Shown here piece after piece: positions 1 through 9,406 of a DNA stretch of 64,000 bases (within the stretch, counting starts at the first letter, position 1; each line of letters begins with the position of its first letter). The notes under the pieces were generated by a model. The model made no database searches, was not told where the DNA came from, and saw only the letters and a list, made by a program, of their open reading frames with translations. The translations under genes and the position numbers were made by a program. Origin of the DNA: Nitrospirales bacterium (GTDB lineage: Bacteria; Nitrospirota; Nitrospiria; Nitrospirales; UBA8639); contig JALDRJ010000002.1 of assembly GCA_031315865.1 (NCBI GenBank), positions 3,260,001 through 3,324,000 on the forward strand. The letters run 5' to 3'.

Positions 1-513
1 GTCTGGCGTGGCCTCTATCCGTATCTCTCCACGTTCCCCCCTCACCACATAAAAATCACCATCGACCATCAAGAGGTCAGCCACAATCATTCTGGTCGTC
101 GGACCGAGAATCGGTGGAGGAGCGGGGGGGTCAGATTGAGTCGAAGATGTATTGGGAGTGGGGTCGGACGAGGCGGTTGGAGGTGCTGACGGCGAGGCAT
201 CGACCGCGATCCCAGTTGGCTCGTCTTTGGCCGCGCGCTCAACCGAAATCGCCGTGTCATTCGGGCGAATGACCGCTTTGATGCGATCACCGAATGTAAA
301 CGCCTCTGAGATTTTTGTATCATCCCTGACTTCAATGCGTATTTCACCCAACTCTCCTCGAACGATGATAAATTCACCTTCCACGACGAGTACGTCTGCA
401 ACAACGGTGCGTGTGGCAGGTGGTGGAAATTCGGGTTCTTGAGCTGAAAGAGGCACAACGGCGCAATGGACGAACAAGAAGACACCTAGGAAGCAGCCAA
501 GGTATTTTTCCAT
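1..513 (-). CDS. Exported protein with two internal repeats (partial at left edge)
   Basis: Reading from the ATG at 511-513, 171 codons stay open to the window edge, so the C-terminus is missing. Residues 1-24 form a signal peptide (charged start, hydrophobic core, ending L-S-A-Q). Residues 38-62 and 144-168 are two copies of one small unit sharing V-A-D, an acidic-glycine turn and the core V-R-G-E-x-G-E-I-R-I-E. They are joined by a Pro/Ser/Thr-rich linker at about 95-140. The repeat looks like a small beta-strand domain facing the periplasm or surface. I do not recognise the family. Shorter ORFs overlapping it in other frames lack this internal repetition. Confidence 0.75.
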   Translation of the reverse strand, partial: MEKYLGCFLGVFLFVHCAVVPLSAQEPEFPPPATRTVVADVLVVEGEFIIVRGELGEIRIEVRDDTKISEAFTFGDRIKAVIRPNDTAISVERAAKDEPTGIAVDASPSAPPTASSDPTPNTSSTQSDPPAPPPILGPTTRMIVADLLMVDGDFYVVRGERGEIRIEATPD

Positions 514-642
514 GTAAGACTCCGTGATGAGAGAGTATGATCAATGAGGATTATGCACACTCCAGGGATTCATGAAGCGCTGGGTTATGTTACCTGGGTG
601 GACCTGACAGGTAAATACCGGAATGAGCCGGATTAATGGACA

Positions 643-1311
643 CTAGGCGACTTCCGCCATGCATTCCTCACAATCCTGTCGCGGATTATTGACGAGGGTA
701 CTGACTGGATACGCTTTCATTTCGTCAGATGAACAAGAGCTGAGGAGGGGAGAGAGGGAAGCGGGCTCATGGACGGCTGGATCGAGCCACGTATTAAAGT
801 CCCTCGGGTTGAGGATGACCGGCATCCGTGGATGAATTGCCTCCATGAGCGTGTTCGAACCCGTCGTGATGATCGCGCAGGAATCGATCCTATCCTCAAA
901 TTGCTGCCATCGTTCCCACAGTCCGGCAAACGCAAATGGACGATGATCCTTAAAGCAAATGTAGTAAGGCTGTTTAGCCTTGCCTTCGCGCTTCCATTCA
1001 TAAAATCCATCAGCCAGTACCAGACAACGTCGCGTCCGGAAGGCGTTTCTGAATGAAGGTTTTTCGGTGATGGTTTCACATCGTGCGTTGATCATCTTGC
1101 TGCCGGTGCGGACATCTTTAGCCCATGAGGGGACCAGCCCCCATCTCAGCATCACACATTCTCGAGAACCATTCTCTGATGAATGGCGCGCACAGGCAAC
1201 CATTTGATTCGGGGCAATGTTGTACCGTGGCTTCAACGTCGGCATGTGAGCCACCTGAAGCATCTTCAGCAGCGTGTCAACATTTTCTTTTTGGGTATAG
1301 CGGCCACACAT
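643..1311 (-). CDS. yedK: SRAP-domain protein, YedK/HMCES-like DNA-protein crosslink enzyme
   Basis: The 222-aa product is a single SRAP domain. The family's active-site residues are all present at the same numbers as in E. coli YedK: C2 (after removal of Met1 the cysteine links to abasic sites), N75, E105 in G-F-Y-E-W-K, and H160 in I-H-P-R-M-P. Known family role: it forms a covalent crosslink with abasic sites in single-stranded DNA and protects them from error-prone bypass or breakage. Length is typical. It lies 15 bp from a nuclease-like gene on the same strand, so the two may be co-transcribed, with the nuclease-like gene upstream. Confidence 0.93.
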   Translation of the reverse strand: MCGRYTQKENVDTLLKMLQVAHMPTLKPRYNIAPNQMVACARHSSENGSRECVMLRWGLVPSWAKDVRTGSKMINARCETITEKPSFRNAFRTRRCLVLADGFYEWKREGKAKQPYYICFKDHRPFAFAGLWERWQQFEDRIDSCAIITTGSNTLMEAIHPRMPVILNPRDFNTWLDPAVHEPASLSPLLSSCSSDEMKAYPVSTLVNNPRQDCEECMAEVA

Positions 1312-1326
1312 GAAACAAGAACTGGT

Positions 1327-1689
1327 TTATGGCGACATGCCCTGAGGGCACCACACGAGGGGATCATGGTTTTCGGTCGAGGAAACCGCAAATTCATAGT
1401 CAACCAGGAGTTGGTTCACACTTTTCCCATCGGCATAGACGATAGCCAATGAATCCTGGTGACGATCGGTCCCTTGAATGTCGAGCTCAATACGTTCTGC
1501 CCGTGCCAGAGCATCGGAGACAAACGCCAGCGCAGATCGAGCCAAATGATGTTCGCGGTCACAATGAGCCTGCATCTCAGGCGCATGAATGTTCGCAAGG
1601 TGGACGGTGATCGGTTTGTCCCCGACTTGAAACATACACGTATCTCCATCGAGACATGAAAGGAAGATGGCGAGGATTAACGAAGACAT
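1327..1689 (-). CDS. Staphylococcal-nuclease-like protein lacking catalytic residues
   Basis: The 120-aa product follows the SNase fold pattern: D-G-D-T at 14-17, the strand ending H-L-A-N-I-H-A-P-E at 30-38, and a later V-Y-A-D-G-K-S-V-N segment that matches the nuclease closely. The residues that do chemistry in staphylococcal nuclease are changed: H30 replaces Arg35, H35 replaces Asp40, and Asp stands where Arg87 is expected (T-D-R-H-Q-D). Only the calcium-site Asp (D16) and the Glu43 equivalent (E38) remain. The N-terminus is hydrophobic but short, so export is uncertain. It is probably a binding protein or a decaying gene rather than an active nuclease. It sits directly upstream of the SRAP gene on the same strand. 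Confidence 0.7.
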   Translation of the reverse strand: MSSLILAIFLSCLDGDTCMFQVGDKPITVHLANIHAPEMQAHCDREHHLARSALAFVSDALARAERIELDIQGTDRHQDSLAIVYADGKSVNQLLVDYEFAVSSTENHDPLVWCPQGMSP

Positions 1690-2414
1690 GCTTGAAAATA
1701 CTAGAATTCGTTCGCTGGTTCAAGAAGTGAGAACAGATCTATTTGGGGCAGGATCATGAGGAACGCCTCAGAGATCGCTAGTCACAATGCCATGGAAAAC
1801 TATAGGAACAATACTGATAAAAAAATAAGCTTATTCGCTATTGAGTTCTCAGTTCTACATGGTAACTTTTGAGCATGGCAGCGTGGAAAAAATTTCCAAA
1901 AATTTCAAGCCTTATGATTCTTCGAACGCGAAGAAGTCCAGACTTGCATCTTCATAATTGTCTTCATCCTTGCATGATTCTATGGTGGCATTAATTGTGC
2001 TTTACACGTAACTCCTATAAGTTTTACGAACGTTGATCAGTGTGGCAGCGATATGTGCATCTACTCAGAAGCCTGGTTGTGAATTGTCGCGACGATGACC
2101 ACGCGGCACGACCCGGTGAATGCGAGGATGACGCATTCTGGGTTCTTCATCACAGTTCCTAAAACTGTCAGAAATCTTTAACGGTCTGACACAAACTTCT
2201 AATCCGTTAACCAATGTTAGGTCTGTTCGGTAACTCATATGACCTCAACGAGGTTTCAGCAGACCAGAGCATCACTCACATGATCAACCCACTGACACTG
2301 AAGAGAGCCGCCGCCGACCAACAGACACGGATCGTCGAATGCGTGGCTGAACCAGGGTATGGTGGTCATCTCATTGTTTAGCGGATTAGTCGTATCCCCA
2401 CTTAGGAGGCTTAA
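1690..2414. other. Intergenic, 725 bp, no gene seen
   Basis: This AT-richer stretch separates the nuclease-like gene from the sensor kinase. ORFs here are short, lack a ribosome binding site and show no recognisable motif. A small hairpin (7-bp arms, loop AACG) lies at 1918-1935. I see no repeat or RNA gene. Confidence 0.5.
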
Positions 2415-4439
2415 TTGATTCTCCATACGTCGCATTTGCCAAGAGTTCGCAGACAATCGGCATCCTACCGCCAAATCATCGTGTTGCTGATTTCCACAAT
2501 CACGCTCGCAACAATTGCGCGGATTCTATTCAATCCGTTCCTTGGCGGTCATTTACCCTATGTGACCTACTTTATCGCTGTAGCAGTAAGCGCCAGAATG
2601 GAAGGTTGGCGTTCTGCCACCCTCGTGACTGTTGTGGGGTTTCCATTAGCGTGGTATCTCTTTGTGCCATACCAGAACTCGTTTATGATTGAACACAACG
2701 TGTTCATTTCCGGCTTTGCGATGTATTTTATGGTGTGCTTCGCTTTTGGGTTTTTGGGTAATGCCTTACTGAGGGAACGGCGGCGGGCTAGTGAGCAGGC
2801 TGAGTATCTGGCGACGATACTTGAAAGTATCGGGAATGGGGTGATTGTCGTCGACACAGACCTACGGATTACGAATGTGAACCCCGCTGCACAGAGCATG
2901 ATCGGGGTCTCAGCGGATGAAGTACTTGGAGAGTCGCTCGTCCAGGCCATAGATTGGAAAGACGAACAGGCCAGGCGTTCATTTGAGTCACTGGCACACA
3001 CTGCGCTCAACTCTCAAAAAGTCATGACGTCAGCACAGGTCACGTCACTTGTGACCCAAAGCGGCGAAACAATCGTGATTAAACAAAATGCCGCTCCCAT
3101 CCGATCCCACTCAGGGAACATCACCGGCTGCGTGTTGGTTCTGCATGACATGACTGAGGAACATCGGCTGCAAATTGAAAATACGCAAAAAACCCTCGCC
3201 GCCGAACGCCTCGCGAATGACCTCGAAAAAGCTGATCACCGCAAAGATGAATTTTTGGCCATGTTAGCTCACGAGCTTCGAAACCCACTGGCATCTGTGC
3301 GTACGGCTGCCGACATTCTGCGCTTGTCTGGACATACTGACGAAACCGTCGCCGCCACTTCATCCACGGTAGAACGGCAGATTCGGCATCTTTCCCTGCT
3401 TATAGACGACCTGCTTGATGTGAGTCGCATCACACAAGGGAAGATCCAACTTCGTAAGGCGCCGGTTGAAATTGCTGAAATGATTGAAATCGGCCTCGAT
3501 ATTGCCAGACCTTTGCTTGAGAAGTGCCAGCATACGCTACAAGTTGATGCGCCTTGCAAAAGCATCTATCTGAATGCTGATCGGTTGCGTGTTGCGCAAA
3601 TTATCGGAAACCTGCTTCACAATGCATGCAAATTTACCAGTGACCATGGAGATATACATCTGACCATTCAATACGATGAAGCGATTTTGACGATAATCGT
3701 TCGTGACAATGGTATCGGGCTCGCGCCTGAAAATCTCAATGATATCTTTGAGATGTTTGTCCAGATCGATACGTCAATCAGTCGGACGAGTAACGGTTCT
3801 GGCATAGGCCTTACGGTGGTCCGTAATCTTGCGAACCTGCATGGTGGATCAGTGCACGCTCATAGTAAGGGGCTCGGATACGGGAGTACCTTTACAGTGT
3901 CCTTACCCCTAGAGAGAGTCGATCCTCCGGCTGAGCCTGCTATGCCATTGCCAAGTGTTAAAAGTTGCCGTGTGCTGGTGGTTGATGACAACGAGAACAA
4001 TGCAACCATGATGAAAGCGCTGTTGGAAATGGAAAATATTGTTGTTGACCTTGCATTTGATGGATTAAGCGCATTTCATAAAGCTCTTGAATTCGTACCG
4101 GATGTCATCCTGCTTGATCTTGGCTTACCGAAGTTGAATGGGTATCAAGTCTGTGAACGTTTGCGCGCGGAGCCTTGTGGGGCCAATATCTTTATTATAG
4201 CTCTGACAGGATGGGGGCAAGAATCCAGCCGTCAACGAACTCAGCAAATAGGGTTCGACGACCACCTGGTAAAGCCAGTCGGTCATCGTGAGATCATGGA
4301 GGCCATAGCCAAAGGGGTCGCGTTAGTTCACGAGAGGCGTGTAGGCTCAGGTGCAGAAGGTGAATTTCCCATTTCGTGCGACACTGTTCAAATCCATATG
4401 CATGCCTCTATGCAGTCGAAGGCCGAGTATCACGCGTAA
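2415..4439 (+). CDS. Membrane-bound hybrid sensor histidine kinase with PAS and receiver domains
   Basis: The 674-aa product begins with four hydrophobic segments (about 20-125) of the DUF4118/KdpD-like sensor type. A PAS domain follows (about 135-255), then HisKA with H286 in H-E-L-R-N-P, a HATPase domain (N box, D-N-G-I-G-L, G-S-G-I-G-L) and a C-terminal receiver with phospho-acceptor D568 in L-L-D-L-G-L-P. The TTG start at 2415 is chosen because AGGAGG lies five bases upstream; the next ATG would remove membrane sequence. No partner regulator or output gene adjoins it, so its stimulus is unknown. The receiver is terminal, so phosphotransfer to another protein is likely. Confidence 0.9.
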   Translation: MILHTSHLPRVRRQSASYRQIIVLLISTITLATIARILFNPFLGGHLPYVTYFIAVAVSARMEGWRSATLVTVVGFPLAWYLFVPYQNSFMIEHNVFISGFAMYFMVCFAFGFLGNALLRERRRASEQAEYLATILESIGNGVIVVDTDLRITNVNPAAQSMIGVSADEVLGESLVQAIDWKDEQARRSFESLAHTALNSQKVMTSAQVTSLVTQSGETIVIKQNAAPIRSHSGNITGCVLVLHDMTEEHRLQIENTQKTLAAERLANDLEKADHRKDEFLAMLAHELRNPLASVRTAADILRLSGHTDETVAATSSTVERQIRHLSLLIDDLLDVSRITQGKIQLRKAPVEIAEMIEIGLDIARPLLEKCQHTLQVDAPCKSIYLNADRLRVAQIIGNLLHNACKFTSDHGDIHLTIQYDEAILTIIVRDNGIGLAPENLNDIFEMFVQIDTSISRTSNGSGIGLTVVRNLANLHGGSVHAHSKGLGYGSTFTVSLPLERVDPPAEPAMPLPSVKSCRVLVVDDNENNATMMKALLEMENIVVDLAFDGLSAFHKALEFVPDVILLDLGLPKLNGYQVCERLRAEPCGANIFIIALTGWGQESSRQRTQQIGFDDHLVKPVGHREIMEAIAKGVALVHERRVGSGAEGEFPISCDTVQIHMHASMQSKAEYHA

Positions 4440-4940
4440 ACCCATGGGCCGAAATTCTCATTCGGGAAGCCATTGCATTGCACTTAGAAGGTCTTCAGAC
4501 CGACGGTCAACAAATCCCCTTCTCCAAACAGTCAGGTAGAACATAGGTAGGTGTCAGTCTAATCCCAGATACTTCGCTAGAGCCTCTCAAAAAAATGGTG
4601 TCCCCCCTTTTTTCACGTCCGCTGGCAATTTCTATCCGTCTCACGTTTTCCCATAAGTTCTGATCATAGAATTAAGTAATTAGAGAAAATCATCCCATCT
4701 GCCGTCTCTGTTACGCCTTTGCCCCGTACAATCATGCGTAAGGAAGGCAAAAGAGCCGTAACATTATTTTTCGTTTTTCGCCCCACCAAACACTGAATAT
4801 CCTTCGGGATACACACCCTGGAATAGTACGAGGATTTCCGAAAAATCATAGACATTTCAGGCAGAAAATCGTAGCAATGCCCCAAAATGCCAACTGCCTG
4901 GAGAGGGATGTGCTGGAAAATCAAAGAGATAAACAAGAAA
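4440..4940. other. Intergenic downstream of tRNA-Phe, 500 bp
   Basis: This lies between the hybrid kinase and the 3' end of the minus-strand tRNA-Phe gene. A 90-codon minus-strand ORF (4664-4936) exists, but I see no domain, signal peptide or good ribosome binding site, so it is not called. I looked for a repeat of the tRNA 3' end that would mark an integrated element and saw none. Confidence 0.4.
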
Positions 4941-5016
4941 TGGTGCCGAGGGACAGAATCGAACTGTCGACACCAGCCTTTTCAGGGCTGTGCTCTGCCA
5001 ACTGAGCTACCTCGGC
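4941..5016 (-). tRNA. tRNA-Phe (anticodon GAA)
   Basis: The minus strand folds into a full 76-nt cloverleaf. The acceptor stem GCCGAGG pairs with CCTCGGC, the D arm is GCTC/GAGC, the anticodon stem is CAGCC/GGCTG around loop CTGAAAA, and the T arm is GACAG/CTGTC around TTCGATT. The discriminator is A and the CCA end is encoded. Anticodon GAA reads phenylalanine codons. Confidence 0.97.
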
Positions 5017-5264
5017 ACGAGGAATTTCGAAGAGATAAGGAAAATGAGGATTTCTTCTGGCCGTTAAGCAAAGCATAATATGCAGGAATACGAACGTAAA
5101 ATCAAGCAGAGAAGATGAAATTAGATCTTGAAATTCGTGCCCCACTGAATAGTTTCTGGAAGGTTGCCTTCGCTTGACGGTCCTCCATACCTCGCGGTAT
5201 TCTCGATTTCCGCACTATATTTATTCTCGTCATCTGCATCAATTCAGGGAACAGAACTGCGACC

Positions 5265-6605
5265 ATGGAAATTAAGGAAGAACTTGAACTGCCAGACGAA
5301 GAATCAGAAGTCATTGAAGCGGGGGCTCCAGAAACCGAAGAAGAGCCCTTAAGCAACGAGGACTATCTTAAGGCTTTGCTTACGACAGCTCGTTCGGCTG
5401 CGCGACCGTTGAGCGTCTTGACCGCCGCAGCCAAAAATCAGGCCCTCCTCTCGATGGCTGAAGGACTCGAGGAAGCCACCGATGCGATACTCGAAGCCAA
5501 TGAAGAAGATCTGACGAATTTTGGCGATGATCCCTCGCGTACCGCGATGGCCGACCGGCTCAAACTCACCCCCGAACGTGTAGCGGGCATGGCCACACAA
5601 ATCAGGGAAATCGCGGCATTGCGTGATCCAGTTGGGGAGTCGCTTGGGATTTGGCAACGCCCCAACGGTATGAAAGTCGGAAAAGTCCGCGTCCCGATCG
5701 GCGTCATCGGGATCATTTATGAATCCCGTCCCAATGTCACGGCCGATGCGGCGGCCTTGTGCTTGAAGTCTGGTAACGTGTGCGTGCTTCGTGGCGGTTC
5801 TGAAGCGATTCACTCCAACACAGCCATCGCGAAAATCTTAGGAGAGGCTGCCAGCAAGTCGGGGATTCCGGAAGGCGCGATTACCTTTATAGACCGGCCA
5901 GATCGCGAAGTCGTGATCGGCCTGCTCAAAAGCGACCAATATGTCGACCTGATTATTCCTCGCGGAGGGGAATCGCTGATGGCCACGGTCACGTCCAATT
6001 CCACGATTCCCGTGGTCAAGCATGATAAAGGCGTATGTCATATTTATGTAGATGCGGATGCCGATCTCGAACAGGCGCAAAAGATCGCCTTCAACGCCAA
6101 AGTGCAGCGTCCGTCTACGTGTAACACTATGGAGTGCCTGTTGGTGAACGAGAAGGTCGCCAAAACATTCCTCGTTCCACTTGGGAAACAACTGCGTGAA
6201 GCCGGAGTTGAAATTCGCGGATGCCCCAAAACCTGCGGAATCGTGCCAGAGGCCAAGCCTGCACAGGATGATGACTACGGGAAAGAATTTCTTTCTCTGA
6301 TCCTGGCGGTCAAAGTCGTCAAGGACATGGAGCAGGCGATGGAGCATATTGAAACATATGGCTCCCGCCATACCGAGTCTATCTTGACGAACAATTACAA
6401 TCGCGCGCTTCGTTTCCTGCGTCAGGTGGATGCCAGTGCGGTCATGATCAATGCTTCCACCAGACTGAACGATGGATATGAATTTGGCCTTGGGGCGGAA
6501 ATGGGTATTAGTACAACACGCCTCCATGCCCGTGGCCCGATGGGCCTGGAAGATCTCACGTGCTCAAAGTATGTAGTGTACGGCTCAGGACAAATCCGAG
6601 AATGA
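5265..6605 (+). CDS. proA: Glutamate-5-semialdehyde dehydrogenase (gamma-glutamyl phosphate reductase)
   Basis: Catalyses the NADPH-dependent reduction of gamma-glutamyl phosphate in proline synthesis, in the cytoplasm. The 446-aa product carries the ProA signatures: I-I-Y-E-S-R-P-N-V-T in the cofactor domain, V-L-R-G-G-S-E-A, and the catalytic cysteine in R-P-S-T-C-N-T-M-E. It is about 30 residues longer than usual because of a very acidic N-terminal extension (about residues 1-28). Translation might instead start nearer S-N-E-D-Y, but the ATG at 5265 is the natural start seen. proB is not adjacent. It stands alone downstream of tRNA-Phe, which faces the other way. Confidence 0.95.
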   Translation: MEIKEELELPDEESEVIEAGAPETEEEPLSNEDYLKALLTTARSAARPLSVLTAAAKNQALLSMAEGLEEATDAILEANEEDLTNFGDDPSRTAMADRLKLTPERVAGMATQIREIAALRDPVGESLGIWQRPNGMKVGKVRVPIGVIGIIYESRPNVTADAAALCLKSGNVCVLRGGSEAIHSNTAIAKILGEAASKSGIPEGAITFIDRPDREVVIGLLKSDQYVDLIIPRGGESLMATVTSNSTIPVVKHDKGVCHIYVDADADLEQAQKIAFNAKVQRPSTCNTMECLLVNEKVAKTFLVPLGKQLREAGVEIRGCPKTCGIVPEAKPAQDDDYGKEFLSLILAVKVVKDMEQAMEHIETYGSRHTESILTNNYNRALRFLRQVDASAVMINASTRLNDGYEFGLGAEMGISTTRLHARGPMGLEDLTCSKYVVYGSGQIRE

Positions 6606-6727
6606 TCGGACAATGTGTGCCGTTCGTTGTTTGTCCATCGTAGAAGAGCCATCACCGTTTTCGCCTGTGGCTTAACGCCTTCCTGGGTTCTCTTCAACAT
6701 TTTCACCAAGCACTTGCATTGACCGCG

Positions 6728-8506
6728 ATGGCATTTGATTCGACGATTCACTCCATCCTTCGTCAACCGGACCTCTTCGTCCTCCCTGGCAATCACGCCT
6801 ATGCCAAAGACTTTCAGGCCGCCGGAGGCAGCGTGAAAGCTCAACACAGCGGACATTTCGTCTTCTACGGATCATCGGGAAGACGAATACTCATGACCGA
6901 TCCGAAGGGGCATGCCCTTCACGAATGCGCATGGGAGCAAGGCCCAACGGACGAGGAACGGCTTCATTCATCCAGATTGCAGCTCGACTGGGGGAGATGG
7001 GTAGGAATCAAGCCTGGGCACATCACCTACGAGACAAAAATCAACCTGGCGGCTCGACCTGGATGGGAAAACGTGACCAAGGACGATCTTCGTACCATGG
7101 CGGCCCGGGCGATGAATGTGTCCATCGAGACGATCCGGTTTTTTTACCGCGACGAAGATATCAGGATCGATGCCAGGGGAGAGGCCACCATACGGCAACG
7201 GAAGGATGCGTTTTATATCTTGCCGACCGGCGGTTTTGAGCAGACGATCTTTATGTCCTGCATGACGGCCATGCATTGGGAACGGATCGATTACCTGCCG
7301 GTCGTGGAGTTGTTCCTCTCTCTTTTGCCCGGTACGGGAAGCGCGACATTTGAACTCATCCGAAATCTCTACGATGATCAGAATCTCCACAACCCAGTAC
7401 CGTTGCGGTATCGTGGGATTCCTCCCTATCCGTCAGATGGAGCGTTTCACCTGTTTAGCCAATTCTTTACCCCTTCGTCTCACGAAGGAGTGGATCCTCG
7501 TACCGTATTTTTAGACCCTGCTCATTCGGAACGAGTGACCTGGCTGCCATCAGAGCAGTACCCATTGAGATATTTTGCGCCGGCAGATCACCTCGGGTTG
7601 ACGGTCTTGAAAGGTCGCGTGGTGAAAGCGACATTATCGAACGACTCAGCGGGCCTTTCGTATTTTGGCGCGAAACCAAAGGGGTTTCCCCCTTGTGGAC
7701 GAAGTGTGGGTGCCACAAACACTAGTCTTCTGCTTCAGGATGAAACACACCAGATAGAAATCCAACCCGATGAAAGCTGGGGAATCACGGATCAAGTTTC
7801 CAGTCAAAATGTTCCTGCGTCAATTCCTTCCTGGCGATCAGTGTTTCCTCGCGACCTTCCGCATGTGTCACCAGTTGATGCCTATTCCGCAGTCTTACTC
7901 TACCCCGAGGATGAGCGCATTATCGGAGAAGCGGAAAGCCAACCATTTATCTTTGATTATATCGATGACTACATGGAAGAAAATCTGGGCCTCGCCCAGG
8001 CAGTCAAGGCCGCACACCATATCCTTATCGGAGGTTGCGACGCCGCGCTTGGAACGTGCCTCCGACTCAGCATGGGAAAAGACTACACGGTGTTATACCG
8101 GTGGGGAAATCTGGCTCAAAAGCAGGCGCAAGTCCTGTGGAATCAATGTAACTCCATCCAGCGATGGGAGCTGCTCGATACGGTTCGCTTTGTTTCATAT
8201 GAAGAGAATTTTCAAGTTTCACTCCAGAAATCGTATGACCTTATTTATTTCTCCTGGCTTTTTGAACATTTCGCTCATCCGCAATCGCTGAGGGACATGC
8301 TCAACGCCCTCGCCAAGACCTTAACGCCCGGCGGTCTGATCGTGACGTCGGGAGTGCCGCTGCTACAAGAACTCGCCATGCAGCTGGGCCTCACAGTCCT
8401 CCAGGCTGAATCTGTTCGTGAGCTGCCGACTTTTCGTCTTCATCAGGCCATTTTACAAAAAGCCCAACTTTTTCCGGATCTCATGGTGTATGTTCTTGCA
8501 AAGTAG
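6728..8506 (+). CDS. Large orphan protein with a methyltransferase-like C-terminus
   Basis: A 592-aa product, soluble, with no signal peptide. Residues 1 to about 420 match no family I recognise. They include a stretch like L-P-T-G-G-F-E and a G-I-P-P-Y-P-S-D segment that may form a catalytic or binding core. From about 430 the sequence resembles a degenerate class I SAM-dependent methyltransferase: I-L-I-G-G-C-D-A-A-L-G in place of the usual nucleotide loop, then Y-D-L-I-Y-F-S-W-L-F-E-H, and a late L-T-P-G-G-L-I-V-T-S-G typical of motif post-I/III. I chose the ATG at 6728 over TTG 6719; neither has a clear Shine-Dalgarno sequence. It sits between proA and the pyr promoter, transcribed alone or read through from proA. 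Function unknown. Confidence 0.75.
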   Translation: MAFDSTIHSILRQPDLFVLPGNHAYAKDFQAAGGSVKAQHSGHFVFYGSSGRRILMTDPKGHALHECAWEQGPTDEERLHSSRLQLDWGRWVGIKPGHITYETKINLAARPGWENVTKDDLRTMAARAMNVSIETIRFFYRDEDIRIDARGEATIRQRKDAFYILPTGGFEQTIFMSCMTAMHWERIDYLPVVELFLSLLPGTGSATFELIRNLYDDQNLHNPVPLRYRGIPPYPSDGAFHLFSQFFTPSSHEGVDPRTVFLDPAHSERVTWLPSEQYPLRYFAPADHLGLTVLKGRVVKATLSNDSAGLSYFGAKPKGFPPCGRSVGATNTSLLLQDETHQIEIQPDESWGITDQVSSQNVPASIPSWRSVFPRDLPHVSPVDAYSAVLLYPEDERIIGEAESQPFIFDYIDDYMEENLGLAQAVKAAHHILIGGCDAALGTCLRLSMGKDYTVLYRWGNLAQKQAQVLWNQCNSIQRWELLDTVRFVSYEENFQVSLQKSYDLIYFSWLFEHFAHPQSLRDMLNALAKTLTPGGLIVTSGVPLLQELAMQLGLTVLQAESVRELPTFRLHQAILQKAQLFPDLMVYVLAK

Positions 8507-8571
8507 CAGACTGACGTTTCGTCACTTCATAATAGGGTGTTTTCGGGCTGAATATTCACCCGACCGTTACC

Positions 8572-8600
8572 TTGACATGACACGTCACGACGAATAGGAT
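8572..8600 (+). promoter_or_regulatory. Sigma-70-type promoter of the pyr operon
   Basis: A perfect -35 box TTGACA (8572-8577) is followed after 17 bp by TAGGAT (8595-8600), four of six matches to the -10 consensus. Transcription would start near 8607, just before the PyrR-binding hairpin, as expected for an attenuated leader. Confidence 0.7.
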
Positions 8601-8615
8601 AGGGTAACCTTTAAC

Positions 8616-8716
8616 ACTCATCCTGTGAGGTGAGTAAGGAGATAAGAGACCAGTGGGGCCAGTGCCCAGATTATGAGAGCAGCCTTCTCGCGAAGTTCGT
8701 GGGGAGGTTTTTTTTT
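8616..8716 (+). promoter_or_regulatory. PyrR-dependent transcription attenuator in the pyr leader
   Basis: Three pieces fit the Bacillus-type PyrR switch. First, a binding hairpin: ACTCA (8616-8620) pairs with TGAGT (8631-8635) around TCCTGTGAGG, which matches the known PyrR consensus UCCNGNGAGGY. Second, an antiterminator: GAG-t-AAGG (8632-8639) can pair with CCTTCTC (8683-8689), and it shares bases with the 3' arm of the binding hairpin, so the two exclude each other. Third, a terminator at 8683-8716. The expected logic is that UMP-bound PyrR holds the binding hairpin, blocks the antiterminator and stops transcription before pyrR. Confidence 0.85.
8683..8716 (+). terminator. Intrinsic terminator in the pyr leader
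   Basis: CCTTCTCGC (8683-8691) pairs, with some G-U pairs, with GTGGGGAGG (8699-8707) over a short loop, and nine T residues follow directly (8708-8716). It lies 130 bp before the pyrR start and is the regulated stop of the attenuator. Confidence 0.88.
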
Positions 8717-8748
8717 GTCATTACGCCATACTCGCGCCTGGGCGCTAG

Positions 8749-9390
<642 letters not shown>

Positions 9391-9406
9391 AAGGCCAGAA
9401 GATTCT

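Noticed and set aside
87-485. ORFs of 132 codons (minus) and 96 codons (152-442, plus) near the left edge
   Set aside because: They overlap the partial exported protein in other frames and show neither a signal peptide nor the internal repeat that supports the called frame.
4664-4936. 90-codon minus-strand ORF downstream of tRNA-Phe
   Set aside because: No domain, poor start context, and composition like non-coding DNA.
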